From Fibrobacterota bacterium (lineage in GTDB: Bacteria; Fibrobacterota; Chitinivibrionia; Chitinivibrionales; FEN-1185), in assembly GCA_003165595.1 (NCBI GenBank), contig PLWQ01000017.1:64334-128333 (forward strand): DNA of 64,000 nucleotides, read 5' to 3'. Made by a program: the position numbers and the translations under genes. Shown here in pieces: positions 34,034 to 44,160 of this stretch (positions are counted from its first letter, which is position 1; each line of letters opens with the position of its first letter). A model generated the notes under the pieces. That model did not search any database. It had not been told where the DNA came from and saw nothing but the letters and a program-made list of their open reading frames with translations.

Positions 34034-35418
34034 TCCGTTCCGGGAAAACAACGGCAATAATCCTTGTCTGCGGACTGGCCTTTGCGGGCATATCGAGTGT
34101 GTTTATCTCTTGTCAAAAGCCCCGAAATGAAACGCGGGCCGCGCCTCAGAAGCAAATCTATCATTGCCCCATGCATCCGAATTACCTTTCGGACAAACCC
34201 GGCGTCTGTCCCATATGCGGAATGAAACTCGTTTTGGTGAACCAAGACGGGCGTGATTCCGCCGCCAGGAAAACCGGCGACCGGAAAATTCTTTTCTATC
34301 GCGATGCCATGAACCCCGCCCACACCTCGCCTCGTCCCGGGAAAGCGCCCGACGGCATGGATCTGGTGCCGGTATACGAGGATGAAGCCGCGGGTGAAGG
34401 CGGCGGGGTGAGGATAGACCCGGTTACCGTCCAGAACATCGGAGTAAAGACCGAAACGGTGGAAACGCGGAACCTCAAGAAGGATATCCGGGTCTCGGCA
34501 AACATCGACCTCGACGAAACCGCGGTAAACATTGTCAATACGAAAATCATGGGGTGGGTGGAGAAACTTTTTGTCGACTTTACCGGCCAGCCGGTCAAGA
34601 AGGGACAGCCCCTGCTGTCGATTTACAGTCCGGATCTCGTGAGCACGCAGGAGGAGTACCTGCAGGCGGTGCGCTATCGGAAAAGCCTGTCCGAAACGTC
34701 ATCGCCCGAGGCCCGCAACGGCGCCGATGAACTCGTTGCGAGCAGCAAGCGCAGGCTCATGAATTGGGACATACCGGAGAGCGAGATCAAGGCGCTCGGA
34801 GAACGCGGCACGCCCCAAAAAGCCATGATCGTCTATTCGCCCGCTCGCGGCGTCGTTCTTGAAAAAATGGTAGTGGAAGGCCAGAACGTTACGCCCGGCA
34901 CGGTGTTGTACAAAGTAGCCGATCTTTCAACCGTCTGGGCCATTGCCAATGTGTTTCAGGAAGACATCCCTTATGTAAAGGTCGGCATGGAAACATCCGT
35001 GGACCTGCCATCGATGCAGGGACGCACATTCGCGGGAAAGGTGCGGTTTATAGCTCCGGTCCTGGACCCGACCACCAAGACTGCGGCTGTTCGAATCGCA
35101 ATACGCAACACCCCCGATATGGTTCTCAAGCCCCAGATGTTCGCAAATGTACAGATTATTTCTCCGGTTGCGAAAAATGCGCTCTCCGTCTCGCGGCAGT
35201 CGGTGTTGCACACCGGAACGCGGGATGTCGTCATTGTAGCGCTCGGCAACGGACTGTTCAAGCCCCGGGAAGTGAAGCTGGGGATGAGCGCCGGCGGCTA
35301 TGTCCAGGTCCTGTCCGGTCTTGCGGAAGGGGAAACGATCGTGACATCGTCGCAATTTCTCCTTGATTCCGAGAGCAACCTGAAGGTGGCGATAGGGCAG
35401 ATGAGCGGCGGAAATTGA
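34030..35418 (+). CDS. cusB: CusB-type RND periplasmic adaptor with metal-binding N-terminus
   Basis: A 462-residue membrane-fusion protein. The N-terminal signal/anchor spans residues 6-25. Residues 35-65 contain YHCPMHPNYLSDKPGVCPICGMKL, a heavy-metal-binding domain with CPMHP and CPICGM; next comes LFYRDAMNPAHTSPRPGKAPDGMDLVPVYED, the Met-rich CusB segment. The adaptor core follows (VNTKIMGWVEKLFVDFTGQPVKKGQPLLSIYSPDLV, barrel-sandwich hybrid, then beta-barrel). It bridges CusA and CusC and may hand Cu(I)/Ag(I) to CusA. Confidence 0.9.
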   Translation: MIRSGKTTAIILVCGLAFAGISSVFISCQKPRNETRAAPQKQIYHCPMHPNYLSDKPGVCPICGMKLVLVNQDGRDSAARKTGDRKILFYRDAMNPAHTSPRPGKAPDGMDLVPVYEDEAAGEGGGVRIDPVTVQNIGVKTETVETRNLKKDIRVSANIDLDETAVNIVNTKIMGWVEKLFVDFTGQPVKKGQPLLSIYSPDLVSTQEEYLQAVRYRKSLSETSSPEARNGADELVASSKRRLMNWDIPESEIKALGERGTPQKAMIVYSPARGVVLEKMVVEGQNVTPGTVLYKVADLSTVWAIANVFQEDIPYVKVGMETSVDLPSMQGRTFAGKVRFIAPVLDPTTKTAAVRIAIRNTPDMVLKPQMFANVQIISPVAKNALSVSRQSVLHTGTRDVVIVALGNGLFKPREVKLGMSAGGYVQVLSGLAEGETIVTSSQFLLDSESNLKVAIGQMSGGN

Positions 35419-35422
35419 AGAA

Positions 35423-35505
35423 GACCTCACCTCATCACCCCGCCTTTCGGCACTCCTCTTCCCCTCTCCCCGTGGGAGAGGGGCGGGGGGAGAAGGGGTG
35501 AGGTC
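35423..35505. repeat. Nested inverted repeat between cusB- and cusA-like genes
   Basis: An outer stem GACCTCACC/GGTGAGGTC encloses an inner perfect 10-bp stem CCCCTCTCCC/GGGAGAGGGG. The inner stem is related to the palindrome at 29656. It may trim or balance expression within the operon. Confidence 0.6.
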
Positions 35506-35543
35506 GCGACGAAAAAATGAATGGAGAGTCAGGCAGGAAATCT

Positions 35544-38500
35544 ATGCTTGAAAAAATCATAGAATGGTCGATTAAGAACAAGTTCCTCGTTATCATACTC
35601 ACGATTTTTGCAATCGGGTTCGGTGTCTATTCCCTTGTCGCAACGCCAATCGACGCCATTCCGGATCTCAGCGACGTGCAGGTGATCATTTACACCGAAG
35701 ACCAGGGGCAATCGCCGCGTATTGTGGAAGACCAGGTAACCTATCCCTTGACAACCTCGCTCATTTCCGTGCCCGGCGCCAAAGTCGTGAGGGGCTATTC
35801 CTTTTTCGGGTACTCGCTCGTGTACGTCATCTTCAAGGACGGCACCGACATCTACTGGGCGCGCAGCCGCGTGCTCGAATATCTTAATTACGCGCAGAAA
35901 CGGCTTCCCTCGGGCATCGTGCCCACGCTCGGACCTGATGCGTCGGGGGTCGGGTGGGTGTACGAATACGCGCTTGTGTCGGACAAACACTCGGTGCAAG
36001 AGCTGCGCTCCTACCAGGACTGGTACCTCAAATACGGATTGTCAACGGTGCCCGGCGTCGCCGAGGTCGCGAGCATCGGGGGCTATGTAAAGGAATATCA
36101 GGTCACGCTCGATCCGGCCAAGCTCCAGGCCTACAATCTTTCGGTAAACGATGTTGCAGCGGCGGTCAAGAACGGCAATGCCGATGTGGGCGGGGAAGTG
36201 ATCGAAATGGGCGAAATGGAATTCATGATCCGGGGTTTAGGATACATCAAATCCTTGGAGGACATCCAACAGATCCCGGTGAAAACCGATATGCTGCACG
36301 GCGTGTCGGTCCGCATGAAAGACATTGCCGACATCGCCCTGGGCCCGGAAATGAGGCGCGGCGTCGCCGAGCTTGACGGACAGGGAGAAGTCGCGGGCGG
36401 TATCGTGGTAATGCGCTACGGCGAAAATGCACGCGAAATAATCAAGAATGTCGAAAAGAAACTTGAGGTGCTCAAGGCGGGTCTGCCGCCCGACGTGAGA
36501 ATCGTACCAACCTATGACCGCTCGGGACTCATCGATCGGGCAGTTGGCAATCTCACGCACAAGCTTGTTGAAGAAATTCTGATAGTGGCGCTGGTGTGCT
36601 TGATTTTTCTGTTCCATGCCAGGAGCGCCCTGGTCGCGGTGTTTACGCTGCCGACCGCCATACTGATGGCCTTCATAATCATGCAGCGGCAGGGAATCAA
36701 CGCGAACATCATGTCGCTTGGCGGCATAGCCATCGCGATCGGCGCCATGGTTGACGCGGCAATAATAATGATCGAAAACGCGCACAATCACATTGAGCTG
36801 GAAAATGAAAAGCCCCCCGGGGAGAGAGGTCCGCACTGGCAAATTATTCTTGAGGCGTCAAAGGAAGTCGGGCCGGCCCTGTTCTGGTCGCTTCTGGTGA
36901 TCACGGTTTCCTTTATTCCCATCTTTACGCTGGAGGAGCAGGAGGGCAGGCTGTTCAAACCGCTTGCCTTTACAAAAACGTATTCCATGGCGGCTGCGGC
37001 GCTGTTGGCTATTACCATCGTACCCGTTCTCATGGGATTCTTTATACAAGGCAAGATTTTGCCGGAGCACAAGAACCCGGTGAACCGCTTTCTTATGTCA
37101 ATCTACCATCCGGCGGTACAATGGGTGCTTCGGCATACGAAGATCGTATTGATCGCGGCTGTTGCGGTCGTTGCGGTCACGGTAATTCCGCTTGGCCGGC
37201 TCGGATCGGAATTCATGCCGCCGCTGTACGAAGGCGACCTGCTCTATATGCCGACCACCATGCCGGGGATTTCGATAACCAAGGCCAAGGAGATCCTTCA
37301 GCAAACCGACAAGATCATCCGATCGTTTCCGGAAGTGAGTAGAGTATTCGGCAAGGCGGGGCGCGCGGAAACCGCCACCGACCCGGCGGGTCTCGACATG
37401 CTCGAAACCGTGATCATGCTCAGGCCGGAAAAAGAGTGGCCCGCGGGTATGACGCACGAGAAACTGGTGGAACAGCTCGATGCGTCAATCCAGTTTCCCG
37501 GACTCACCAATTCCTGGACCATGCCCATTAAAACCCGCACCGACATGCTCTCCACCGGGATTAAGACTCCGGTGGGAATAAAAATATCCGGGCCCAACCT
37601 CGACACGCTGCAACTGCTCGGCAAAGAGGTGGAGACCGCGGTTCGCTCGGTGCCGCACACTGCTTCGGCGTTCGCGGAACGGGCGGTGGGGGGCAATTAC
37701 CTCGATGTCAAGATCGACCGGGTCCAGGCCGGCCGCTACGGCCTCAATATAGGCGACGTTCAGTCGGTGATCCAGACGGCCCTCGGCGGCATCACCGTGA
37801 CGACGACGGTTGAGGGGCTCGAAAGGTATCCCGTCAATGTGCGGTACAGCAGGGAACTGCGCGACAATGTGGAGTCGCTGGCGCATGTGCTCATTCCGAC
37901 GCCGCAGGGCCAGGTGCCGCTGGGGCAAGTCGCAACATTCGAGATAAACAAAGGTCCCATGGTCATCCGAACCGAAGACTCTCGGCCCAATTCGTGGGTA
38001 TTTGTTGACATTAGAGGAACCGACATCGGAACCTACGTGAAAAGCGCGCAAAAGGTCGTTTCCGGGCAGGTGAAGCTGCCCACCGGCTACAGCCTTGTCT
38101 GGAGCGGCGAATTCGAGTACATGGAGCGGATGCAGCACAGGCTCATGATGGTAATTCCAATGACGCTTTTCATTATTCTCCTCATACTCTTCCTCAACAC
38201 AAAGTCGCTGATCAAGACGTCGATCATTTTTCTTGCCGTCCCCTTTTCGCTTGTCGGAGCAATTTGGCTGCTTTTCTTCCTCGGTTACAATACCAGCCTT
38301 GCGGTGTGGGTCGGCATTATCGCGCTGGCCGGGCTCGATGCGGAGACCGGGGTTATCATGCTCCTGTATCTTGACCAGGCGTTTGATTCCGTCAAGAAGC
38401 AAGGCGCCCTTACCGTTGCGAGCCTCAAAACGGCCATCGACCACGGCGCGGTAAGGCGCGTGCGGCCCAAGATCATGACCGCGTCGGTGATCATTGCTGG

Positions 38501-38663
38501 TTTACTTCCGATAATGTGGAGCAACGGGACCGGGTCGGATGTGATGAAAAGGATCGCCGCCCCGATGGTGGGAGGCGTGGTGACGTCGGTGCTGATGGAA
38601 CTTCTGGTCTATCCGGCGATTTATTTTTTGTGGAGAAAAAGAAGTATAGCAAAAATACAATAA
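35544..38663 (+). CDS. cusA: CusA/CzcA-family heavy-metal RND efflux transporter
   Basis: A 1039-residue RND pump with twelve predicted helices and two large periplasmic loops. WSIKNKFLVIILTIFAIGFGVYS is helix 1; ATPIDAIPDLSDVQVIIYTE, GRLGSEFMPPLYEGDLLYMPTTMPGIS and GKAGRAETATDPAGLDMLETVI are CusA signatures. Met in LDMLETV and in TDMLSTGIK lie where CusA has metal-binding Met residues, favouring Cu/Ag over Zn/Co. The proton-relay acidic residues lie in ALAGLDAETGVIMLLYLD. AGGA five bases before ATG 35544 supports the start; 35517 is possible. Confidence 0.92.
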   Translation: MLEKIIEWSIKNKFLVIILTIFAIGFGVYSLVATPIDAIPDLSDVQVIIYTEDQGQSPRIVEDQVTYPLTTSLISVPGAKVVRGYSFFGYSLVYVIFKDGTDIYWARSRVLEYLNYAQKRLPSGIVPTLGPDASGVGWVYEYALVSDKHSVQELRSYQDWYLKYGLSTVPGVAEVASIGGYVKEYQVTLDPAKLQAYNLSVNDVAAAVKNGNADVGGEVIEMGEMEFMIRGLGYIKSLEDIQQIPVKTDMLHGVSVRMKDIADIALGPEMRRGVAELDGQGEVAGGIVVMRYGENAREIIKNVEKKLEVLKAGLPPDVRIVPTYDRSGLIDRAVGNLTHKLVEEILIVALVCLIFLFHARSALVAVFTLPTAILMAFIIMQRQGINANIMSLGGIAIAIGAMVDAAIIMIENAHNHIELENEKPPGERGPHWQIILEASKEVGPALFWSLLVITVSFIPIFTLEEQEGRLFKPLAFTKTYSMAAAALLAITIVPVLMGFFIQGKILPEHKNPVNRFLMSIYHPAVQWVLRHTKIVLIAAVAVVAVTVIPLGRLGSEFMPPLYEGDLLYMPTTMPGISITKAKEILQQTDKIIRSFPEVSRVFGKAGRAETATDPAGLDMLETVIMLRPEKEWPAGMTHEKLVEQLDASIQFPGLTNSWTMPIKTRTDMLSTGIKTPVGIKISGPNLDTLQLLGKEVETAVRSVPHTASAFAERAVGGNYLDVKIDRVQAGRYGLNIGDVQSVIQTALGGITVTTTVEGLERYPVNVRYSRELRDNVESLAHVLIPTPQGQVPLGQVATFEINKGPMVIRTEDSRPNSWVFVDIRGTDIGTYVKSAQKVVSGQVKLPTGYSLVWSGEFEYMERMQHRLMMVIPMTLFIILLILFLNTKSLIKTSIIFLAVPFSLVGAIWLLFFLGYNTSLAVWVGIIALAGLDAETGVIMLLYLDQAFDSVKKQGALTVASLKTAIDHGAVRRVRPKIMTASVIIAGLLPIMWSNGTGSDVMKRIAAPMVGGVVTSVLMELLVYPAIYFLWRKRSIAKIQ

Positions 38664-39113
38664 AATCTGGGCGCCCCGCCTTTGGCGGCGGCCCTCCTTT
38701 CGGGCTCGGCCAATCGCCTCGGTGCCGGATCGCCCTATGCCGGTAGACGCAGCACGCTGCGTCTCTACCGGCGGGGCGACCGGCACTGCGCTCCGGCGCA
38801 CCACTCCAGTCCGTCCTGGCGCGCGGCAAACAGGTGGGTGCCGCGTTGGTTTATGACGTTTTGTCCTGTGCGAAGGCGTTGCGGAAACGTGACGCGCCCA
38901 ATGCGTAAGCTTTAGGCAAAGCAAACTGTCAGATGCGAATGAGGAAAACGATTGGCATTTCTAAACAATTGTCGCCACTAGGTGCCCCCGCATAAAAACC
39001 GGTTTTTGTAACCGGACTAACTGGGGGGCCACCTGCAGAGGGGGTGTGCCTGTCAAGTAGAGGCACACGCCGTGTGTCTCTACTTGACAGGCCAGGGGGA
39101 AACTTCCCCCACC
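38662..39113 (-). repeat. Composite structured repeat A-B on the minus strand (copy 4)
   Basis: It lies between the cusA- and copA-like genes, in reverse to them. Read on the minus strand, A (39113-38871) begins GGTGGGGGAAGTTTCCCCCTGGCC and contains a 41-base palindrome with arms CTGTCAAGTAGAG/CTCTACTTGACAG, then GGCACACCCCCTC and TTTCCGCAACGCC. B (38830-38662) has GCGCCAGGACGGACTGGAG, GGCATAGGG, CGAGGC-GATT-GGCCGAGC, AAGGAGG, GCCGCC/GGCGG and CGCCCAGATTTT, with an inserted GTAGAGACGCAGC-type palindrome. A still precedes B. Confidence 0.75.
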
Positions 39114-39148
39114 AAATCAGACATCAATAGATGAAACAGGATCGACTT

Positions 39149-41455
39149 ATGAAAGTAGAAAATAAAGAACCAGCCACAGATCCGGTTTGCGGGATGACCG
39201 AAACACCGCAATGGACGCGATCATACGTTTACAAAGGCGTTACGTTTCGATTCTGCTGCGAAGGGTGCCAAACAAAGTTCGCCAGCGATCCGGAACGCTA
39301 TCTGAATCCGGCAAAGAAAACGCCTGCCGCTCCTGCCGCGCCTGGAACTTTCTACATTTGCCCCATGGACCCCGAAGTGCGATCGCCCGTTCCCGCCGCC
39401 TGCCCCAAATGCGGCATGGCGCTTGAGCCCGAAAACGTGACGCTTGACCAGAAGGAAAACCCGGAGCTTGCCGATATGGCGCGGCGGTTTTGGATAAGTC
39501 TTTCCATGTCGGCGCCATTGGTTGCCTTTGCAATGTTGCATATGGTTCCAGGGCTATTCCCGCATTCCTTGATGGCTGCCGCGCAATGGATAGAATTTGC
39601 ACTTGCGACGCCGGTGGTGCTGTGGGCGGGTTGGCCTTTCTTTGTGCGAGCATGGAATTCGCTGGTCAACAAGAGCCCCAACATGTTTACGCTCATCGGT
39701 TTCGGCGTGGCGGTATCGTATTGCTATAGCGTTATGGCAACGGTATTTCCCGGCATTTTCCCGGAAGCTTTTAGAGACAGTCACGGAACGATCGGCGTGT
39801 ACTTTGAAGCCGGCGCTTCCATCATTACGCTTGTGCTTCTAGGGCAAATGCTTGAACTTTCCGCGCGGCAAAAAACCGGTGACGCGCTCAGGACGCTATT
39901 GGGATTGGCCCCGAAAACCGCAACCAGGATTTCGGCGCAAGGGAATGAAGAATCTATAGCAATTGACAATATCGTAGTTGGCGACCGGCTGCGAGTACGG
40001 CCCGGAGAAAAGATTCCGGTTGACGGAGCGGTAGTTGATGGAAGAACGTGGGTGGACGAATCCATGGTAACGGGCGAGCCGATACCGGCGGAAAAGAATA
40101 TCGGCGATACGCTGATCGGGGCAACGATAAACGCCCAGGGGTCGGTAATTATGGAAGCCCGTCGTGTGGGCGCCGACACGCTGCTATCGCATATTGTTGC
40201 TCTGGTGGCCGCGGCCCAGCGGAGCCGGGCGCCCGTGCAGATGCTTGCCGACAGGGTTTCGGCCTGGTTTGTGCCCACGGTGCTTCTGGTTTCGCTTGCA
40301 ACATTCGGCGTGTGGGCAATAGTCGGACCCGCTCCCTCACTTGCCTATGCGCTTGTGAATGCCGTGTCGGTGCTTATCATAGCCTGCCCGTGCGCTCTTG
40401 GCCTCGCCACGCCCATGTCGATAATGGTTGCGGCCGGCAGAGGCGCGTCTGCCGGAGTCCTGTTCCGCAATGCCGAGGCCATAGAACTGCTTGAAAGGAT
40501 CGACACGCTTGTGGTCGATAAAACAGGCACGCTCACCGAAGGCAAGCCGAGGGTTACCACGGTGTTGCCCGTCGGCAACTGGACCAATGAACGCCTTATA
40601 CGCCTTGCCGCGGGCGCAGAGCTTAAAAGCGAACATCCGATTGCAAAGGCCGTCGTTGTTGCGGCCCGCCAGCGGGGAATTATGGTTCCGGAAAGCGCTG
40701 CGTTTGAATCTTCCACGGGCCAGGGTGTGCGGGCCGATGTTGACGGATGCGCAATGGTGGTTGGAAATCCGGAATTTTGCAGGCAGCAGGGGGTCAACAT
40801 TTCCACGGCGCAGGCAAGTGTGGAACGAATTGCCGCGGCCGGAGAAACCGCGCTTGTCGTATGCGTAAGCGGAACGGTGGCCGGCGTTGTCGGCGTTGGA
40901 GACCACATTCGACCGGCAGCGCGTGAGGCAATCCAAAGGCTTCAACACGACGGAATACGCGTCGTGATGCTTACCGGAGATTCAAAAGCGGCGGGCCAAA
41001 AAGTGGCCGATGAACTTGGCATACGAGAGGTATACGCGTCTGTGTTGCCGCAGGACAAGGCCGGCATTGTTGCCGGCTTTAAGCAACAAGGCGCAATCGT
41101 GGCAATGGCCGGCGATGGCATTAACGACGCGCCTGCCCTTGCCGCAGCCCACGTGGGCGTTGCCATGGGAACAGGCTCAGACGCGGCAATACAAAGCGCA
41201 TCGGTAACGCTGGTTTCCGGAGATTTGGCCGCCGTAGCCCGCGCCCGTGCCCTGTCGCGGGCCACCATGAAGAACATACGGCAGAATCTGGTCTTTGCAT
41301 TTGTCTATAATTCACTCGGCATTCCGCTTGCCGCGGGGGCCCTGTTCCCATTCTTTGGAATCCTGTTGAGCCCCATGATTGCCGCTGCCGCAATGAGTTT
41401 GTCGTCGGTGTCGGTGATAACCAACGCATTGCGATTGCGCAAGGTGCGGCTCTAG
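39149..41455 (+). CDS. copA: P1B-type copper-translocating ATPase with YHS and heavy-metal-binding domains
   Basis: A 768-residue ATPase. The N-terminus has a YHS domain ([23 protein letters not shown]), then a metal-binding [20 protein letters not shown]. The pump core has MVTGEP, the ion-path CPC in [11 protein letters not shown], the phosphorylation motif [17 protein letters not shown] and [19 protein letters not shown] and [16 protein letters not shown] are the other Cu(I)-site motifs of P1B-1 ATPases. It exports Cu(I)/Ag(I) to the periplasm, where CusCBA can take over. AGGA before ATG 39149 is better placed than for ATG 39131. Confidence 0.93.
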   Translation: MKVENKEPATDPVCGMTETPQWTRSYVYKGVTFRFCCEGCQTKFASDPERYLNPAKKTPAAPAAPGTFYICPMDPEVRSPVPAACPKCGMALEPENVTLDQKENPELADMARRFWISLSMSAPLVAFAMLHMVPGLFPHSLMAAAQWIEFALATPVVLWAGWPFFVRAWNSLVNKSPNMFTLIGFGVAVSYCYSVMATVFPGIFPEAFRDSHGTIGVYFEAGASIITLVLLGQMLELSARQKTGDALRTLLGLAPKTATRISAQGNEESIAIDNIVVGDRLRVRPGEKIPVDGAVVDGRTWVDESMVTGEPIPAEKNIGDTLIGATINAQGSVIMEARRVGADTLLSHIVALVAAAQRSRAPVQMLADRVSAWFVPTVLLVSLATFGVWAIVGPAPSLAYALVNAVSVLIIACPCALGLATPMSIMVAAGRGASAGVLFRNAEAIELLERIDTLVVDKTGTLTEGKPRVTTVLPVGNWTNERLIRLAAGAELKSEHPIAKAVVVAARQRGIMVPESAAFESSTGQGVRADVDGCAMVVGNPEFCRQQGVNISTAQASVERIAAAGETALVVCVSGTVAGVVGVGDHIRPAAREAIQRLQHDGIRVVMLTGDSKAAGQKVADELGIREVYASVLPQDKAGIVAGFKQQGAIVAMAGDGINDAPALAAAHVGVAMGTGSDAAIQSASVTLVSGDLAAVARARALSRATMKNIRQNLVFAFVYNSLGIPLAAGALFPFFGILLSPMIAAAAMSLSSVSVITNALRLRKVRL

Positions 41456-41460
41456 AACGA

Positions 41461-41640
41461 GAAGAGTCAAAAAGTCGAAGGTCCAAAAGTCTGAAGGTCG
41501 AGGACATGCCGACGGGACGTTGAAGAGAAGAGTCTAAAAGTCTGAAAGTCCCAAAGTCTGAAGGTAGATGACCGGACTGCCGATGTCTTGACTTTTTAGA
41601 CTTTGAGACTTTTGGACCTTCAGACCTTGAGACTCTTGTT
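41461..41640. repeat. Inverted arrays of eight-base repeats
   Basis: The left half repeats AAAAGTCT/GAAGGTCC-type units with eight-base period (e.g. TAAAAGTC, TGAAAGTC, CCAAAGTC); the right half holds their complements (GACTTTTTAGACTTTGAGAC). The two halves can fold into a long hairpin between the convergent copA-like gene and the gene ending at 41640, so it could act as a bidirectional terminator. Confidence 0.7.
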
Positions 41641-43103
41641 CAGAACGTCCCATCGAGCACTTCGGGCGACAGCATCTTTCCAAAGGAGAACGTATAGCTC
41701 AGTTGCAGGTTCGGCGCCCACGAACCCGTTTCCGAGGAACGCGGTACCAGGATGCCCATGAAGTCGAGCCCGAGGCACACGACGCTGTGATTGGCGATGA
41801 GAAAGGCGATCTTCCCGCACGGCGCCATCAGATACGAATCGTTGATGGTGTACTGAGACGACTCGCCGGATTGGTCTGTCGCGGAAGTGGTGCGGTTCCT
41901 TTGCATTCCGCACAGGCCGACGCCGGCCTTGAACAAGTTGTTGCCGAACTCGCCGAGCGCGCTGTATTCGAAGAAGGCGTTCTGGGTCGGGTCGTCAACG
42001 CTCTCGTTAAACGGAATGGGCCACGAAATCCTTCCTCTGAAACCCATGTTCGGTTTACCGGCGCGAATATCAAGGACCCAGTTGAAACAGTACCGTTCGG
42101 GGAAGTGCACCATGACGCTGTCGTTGACATACATGTTCTGGTACGGATCCCAGAATTGGGAAGAATAGAAGCTTTTTTTCGTAGCTTTCATTTGCATCAT
42201 GGCAAGCCCCGCGCCCACGCCGAAATACCGAAAGCCCCATTCGTGTTCGAGGCTCAGGTAAAAATCGGGAATTCCCGAAGAATAGATACTATCGTTGCCC
42301 GCGAGCGGCATACCAACCTTGATGCGCGCCTGCGAATGCGGCGTTGTCGGATGCACGTACCACAAAAGAGCGCCCCAGCGTGACTGGTCCTGGCCCAAAA
42401 CTCCCATCGCGACCCGGCCCGTGGCGCCGATTGCGGGAGCAGTCACCATTCCTGTGTTGGCAGGTTCTTCCACTACCTTTTCAAGGGGCCGGGCAGGTTC
42501 TTCGCCGTTGTCGAGAATGGGCACGGTTTCGGTCGTCGTTTGCTGCACGGCAGGCGCCTGCGCAGCCACAGCAGGCCGCGAGGATTCCTGCGCACGAGTC
42601 TCGGGGAAAACAGCTTCACCAATGTCGGCAGCCACCCTGCGCGGAACGTCGGTGTAGAAATCTTCTATGGAGCCCCTGTACTGGTAATCGCGGTACAGGA
42701 TACGGCGTTTCTCCTTGACATTGTAGAGTGCCATGGTGATAGTGAAAAGCGAGCCGATCTTTCCGAGTGTTGCCGCCGCCGTAAAGGCGGTCTGAGCCTT
42801 TTCGCCGGCAAGAACCGCGCAATCCGCGCTCATGCATTCTCCGCTCGCGTCCGGCTTGGCTTCCTTGAATGCGAGCAGGGTCTTGGCTTTGTCGGCTACG
42901 TCGAAGCGCGCATTCGCGGCGCATCTCGTCCGCACGGCATCGGCGATAAGCGTGGCGTCGTCGTCCGTTACGCCGGTGGCACGAACGGGCAGAATACAAA
43001 TGGACATCGGCGATGTCTGGGCAGCCGGAGAAACGCCGGGCTGCGCGAACGAAAGGCCGCACGCCAATATCGTCAAGGCGAGACACCGTGGCATCTGACG
43101 CAT
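41640..43103 (-). CDS. Secreted protein with C-terminal barrel-like half, unknown function
   Basis: A 487-residue protein with a signal peptide (CLALTILACGLSFAQPGVSPAAQ). Residues 25-160 (ICILPVRATGVTDDDATLIADAVRTRC, CMSADCAVLAGEKAQTAFTAA, LYNVKEKRRILYRDYQYRG) look like the CsgG/TolB-N-type fold that measures 'known' lipoprotein assembly modules in FCB genomes. A Pro/Glu linker follows. Residues 235-487 alternate hydrophobic strands ending SYTFSFGKMLSPEVLDGTF, suggestive of an outer-membrane barrel. AAGGAGG six bases before ATG 43103 fixes the start. No specific function can be given. Confidence 0.6.
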   Translation of the reverse strand: MRQMPRCLALTILACGLSFAQPGVSPAAQTSPMSICILPVRATGVTDDDATLIADAVRTRCAANARFDVADKAKTLLAFKEAKPDASGECMSADCAVLAGEKAQTAFTAAATLGKIGSLFTITMALYNVKEKRRILYRDYQYRGSIEDFYTDVPRRVAADIGEAVFPETRAQESSRPAVAAQAPAVQQTTTETVPILDNGEEPARPLEKVVEEPANTGMVTAPAIGATGRVAMGVLGQDQSRWGALLWYVHPTTPHSQARIKVGMPLAGNDSIYSSGIPDFYLSLEHEWGFRYFGVGAGLAMMQMKATKKSFYSSQFWDPYQNMYVNDSVMVHFPERYCFNWVLDIRAGKPNMGFRGRISWPIPFNESVDDPTQNAFFEYSALGEFGNNLFKAGVGLCGMQRNRTTSATDQSGESSQYTINDSYLMAPCGKIAFLIANHSVVCLGLDFMGILVPRSSETGSWAPNLQLSYTFSFGKMLSPEVLDGTF

Positions 43104-43301
43104 GGATTCCTCCTTATAGAAATGATCGGCTGTAACTAATATAACTGTTTCCTTAATGGCAAGCTCACTGTAAAGACACTCGGGCTCTGCATGATCGCTC
43201 ACAAATATATGAAGGCAGGTGGTGACTGACAGGTCCGCTATAGTCTATTTTCGATATTCCCGCCCGGCTCGGCCGGCCGCGGCATCACACAGGAGGAACC
43301 A

Positions 43302-44126
43302 GTGTCCTATCCGCAACTGCAGGAACTTGTCCAGGGGTATTCAACGCCTTTCTTGCTCGAACAGTATGTTCACGCGCGCGACGAGTACACGGCCGATGCG
43401 ATAAAGATCATGGAGGCCGAACTCGCGCGGAGAAACGTCGGGAAGGACCAGATAGACGAATACTCCAAAAGCGGCGTTCTGAGCGAGCTTGGCGACCAGG
43501 GCAACGTGACGATCCGCCATGTCAAGCGCGACGATTTCGCCAAGCTCGACGGATCATTTTCCCGCTCCGACGGGGTGCTTATCCGCGCCATGTTCGGCGA
43601 CGAGGACGTGCCTTTTTTTCTTGACACAAGCGTGAATCCGTCGGTGGTGCCCGGCCAGGAGACAGCGGTGACCGTCGGCGTCTATGTTCACAAAGACTCC
43701 CTGGACAAGGCCCGTGAGCTGGTGGCAGGCCATTTCGACCTTGTCGACGGCGTCTTCAAGGTCCGCCACGCCGACATGCGCGAACGGCTCGTTTCATTCA
43801 GCTTCGACGAGATCCCGCAGCAGGAACTCGATTCGGCGGAGATTACCGGCGTCCATTTTTCGCCGGAGGAAAAGGGCGTTCTCATCCGCCTCGGCAAGCG
43901 GCTGCAGGACGAGATCGACGAAATCGAAAACCGCGACGGCCGCATCGTGTTTCATTTCGACAACGTGGAAGAACTTCTTGAACAGCTTGACGAAAAAGAT
44001 CCGGCGCTCACCAAGACGCTGCTGCTTACCGCGCTCGAGATTCTGCAGATCTACGCCAAGGACGAGGATTTCGGCGACACGGCGCAAGGGATAGCGCAGG
44101 CGTTATTGGGGTTTTTTCTGCAATAG
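43302..44126 (+). CDS. Conserved-looking cytoplasmic protein, function not recognised
   Basis: A 274-residue acidic protein without signal or membrane segments. The GTG start follows AGGAGG by six bases. Residues 1-60 are helical (LQELVQGYSTPFLLEQYVHARDEYTADAIKIMEAELARR). Residues 75-160 (GSFSRSDGVLIRAMFGDEDVPFFLDTSV...VGVYVHKDSLDKARELVAGHFD) look like a DUF2007-type domain, a small alpha-beta fold. The C-terminal third (DNVEELLEQLDEKDPALTKTLLLTALEILQIYA) is helical. It forms a single-gene unit divergent from the barrel gene. Confidence 0.6.
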   Translation: MSYPQLQELVQGYSTPFLLEQYVHARDEYTADAIKIMEAELARRNVGKDQIDEYSKSGVLSELGDQGNVTIRHVKRDDFAKLDGSFSRSDGVLIRAMFGDEDVPFFLDTSVNPSVVPGQETAVTVGVYVHKDSLDKARELVAGHFDLVDGVFKVRHADMRERLVSFSFDEIPQQELDSAEITGVHFSPEEKGVLIRLGKRLQDEIDEIENRDGRIVFHFDNVEELLEQLDEKDPALTKTLLLTALEILQIYAKDEDFGDTAQGIAQALLGFFLQ

Positions 44127-44160
44127 GGTGGGCAAGTACGCCATTTCTTGCTAAGAGGTA

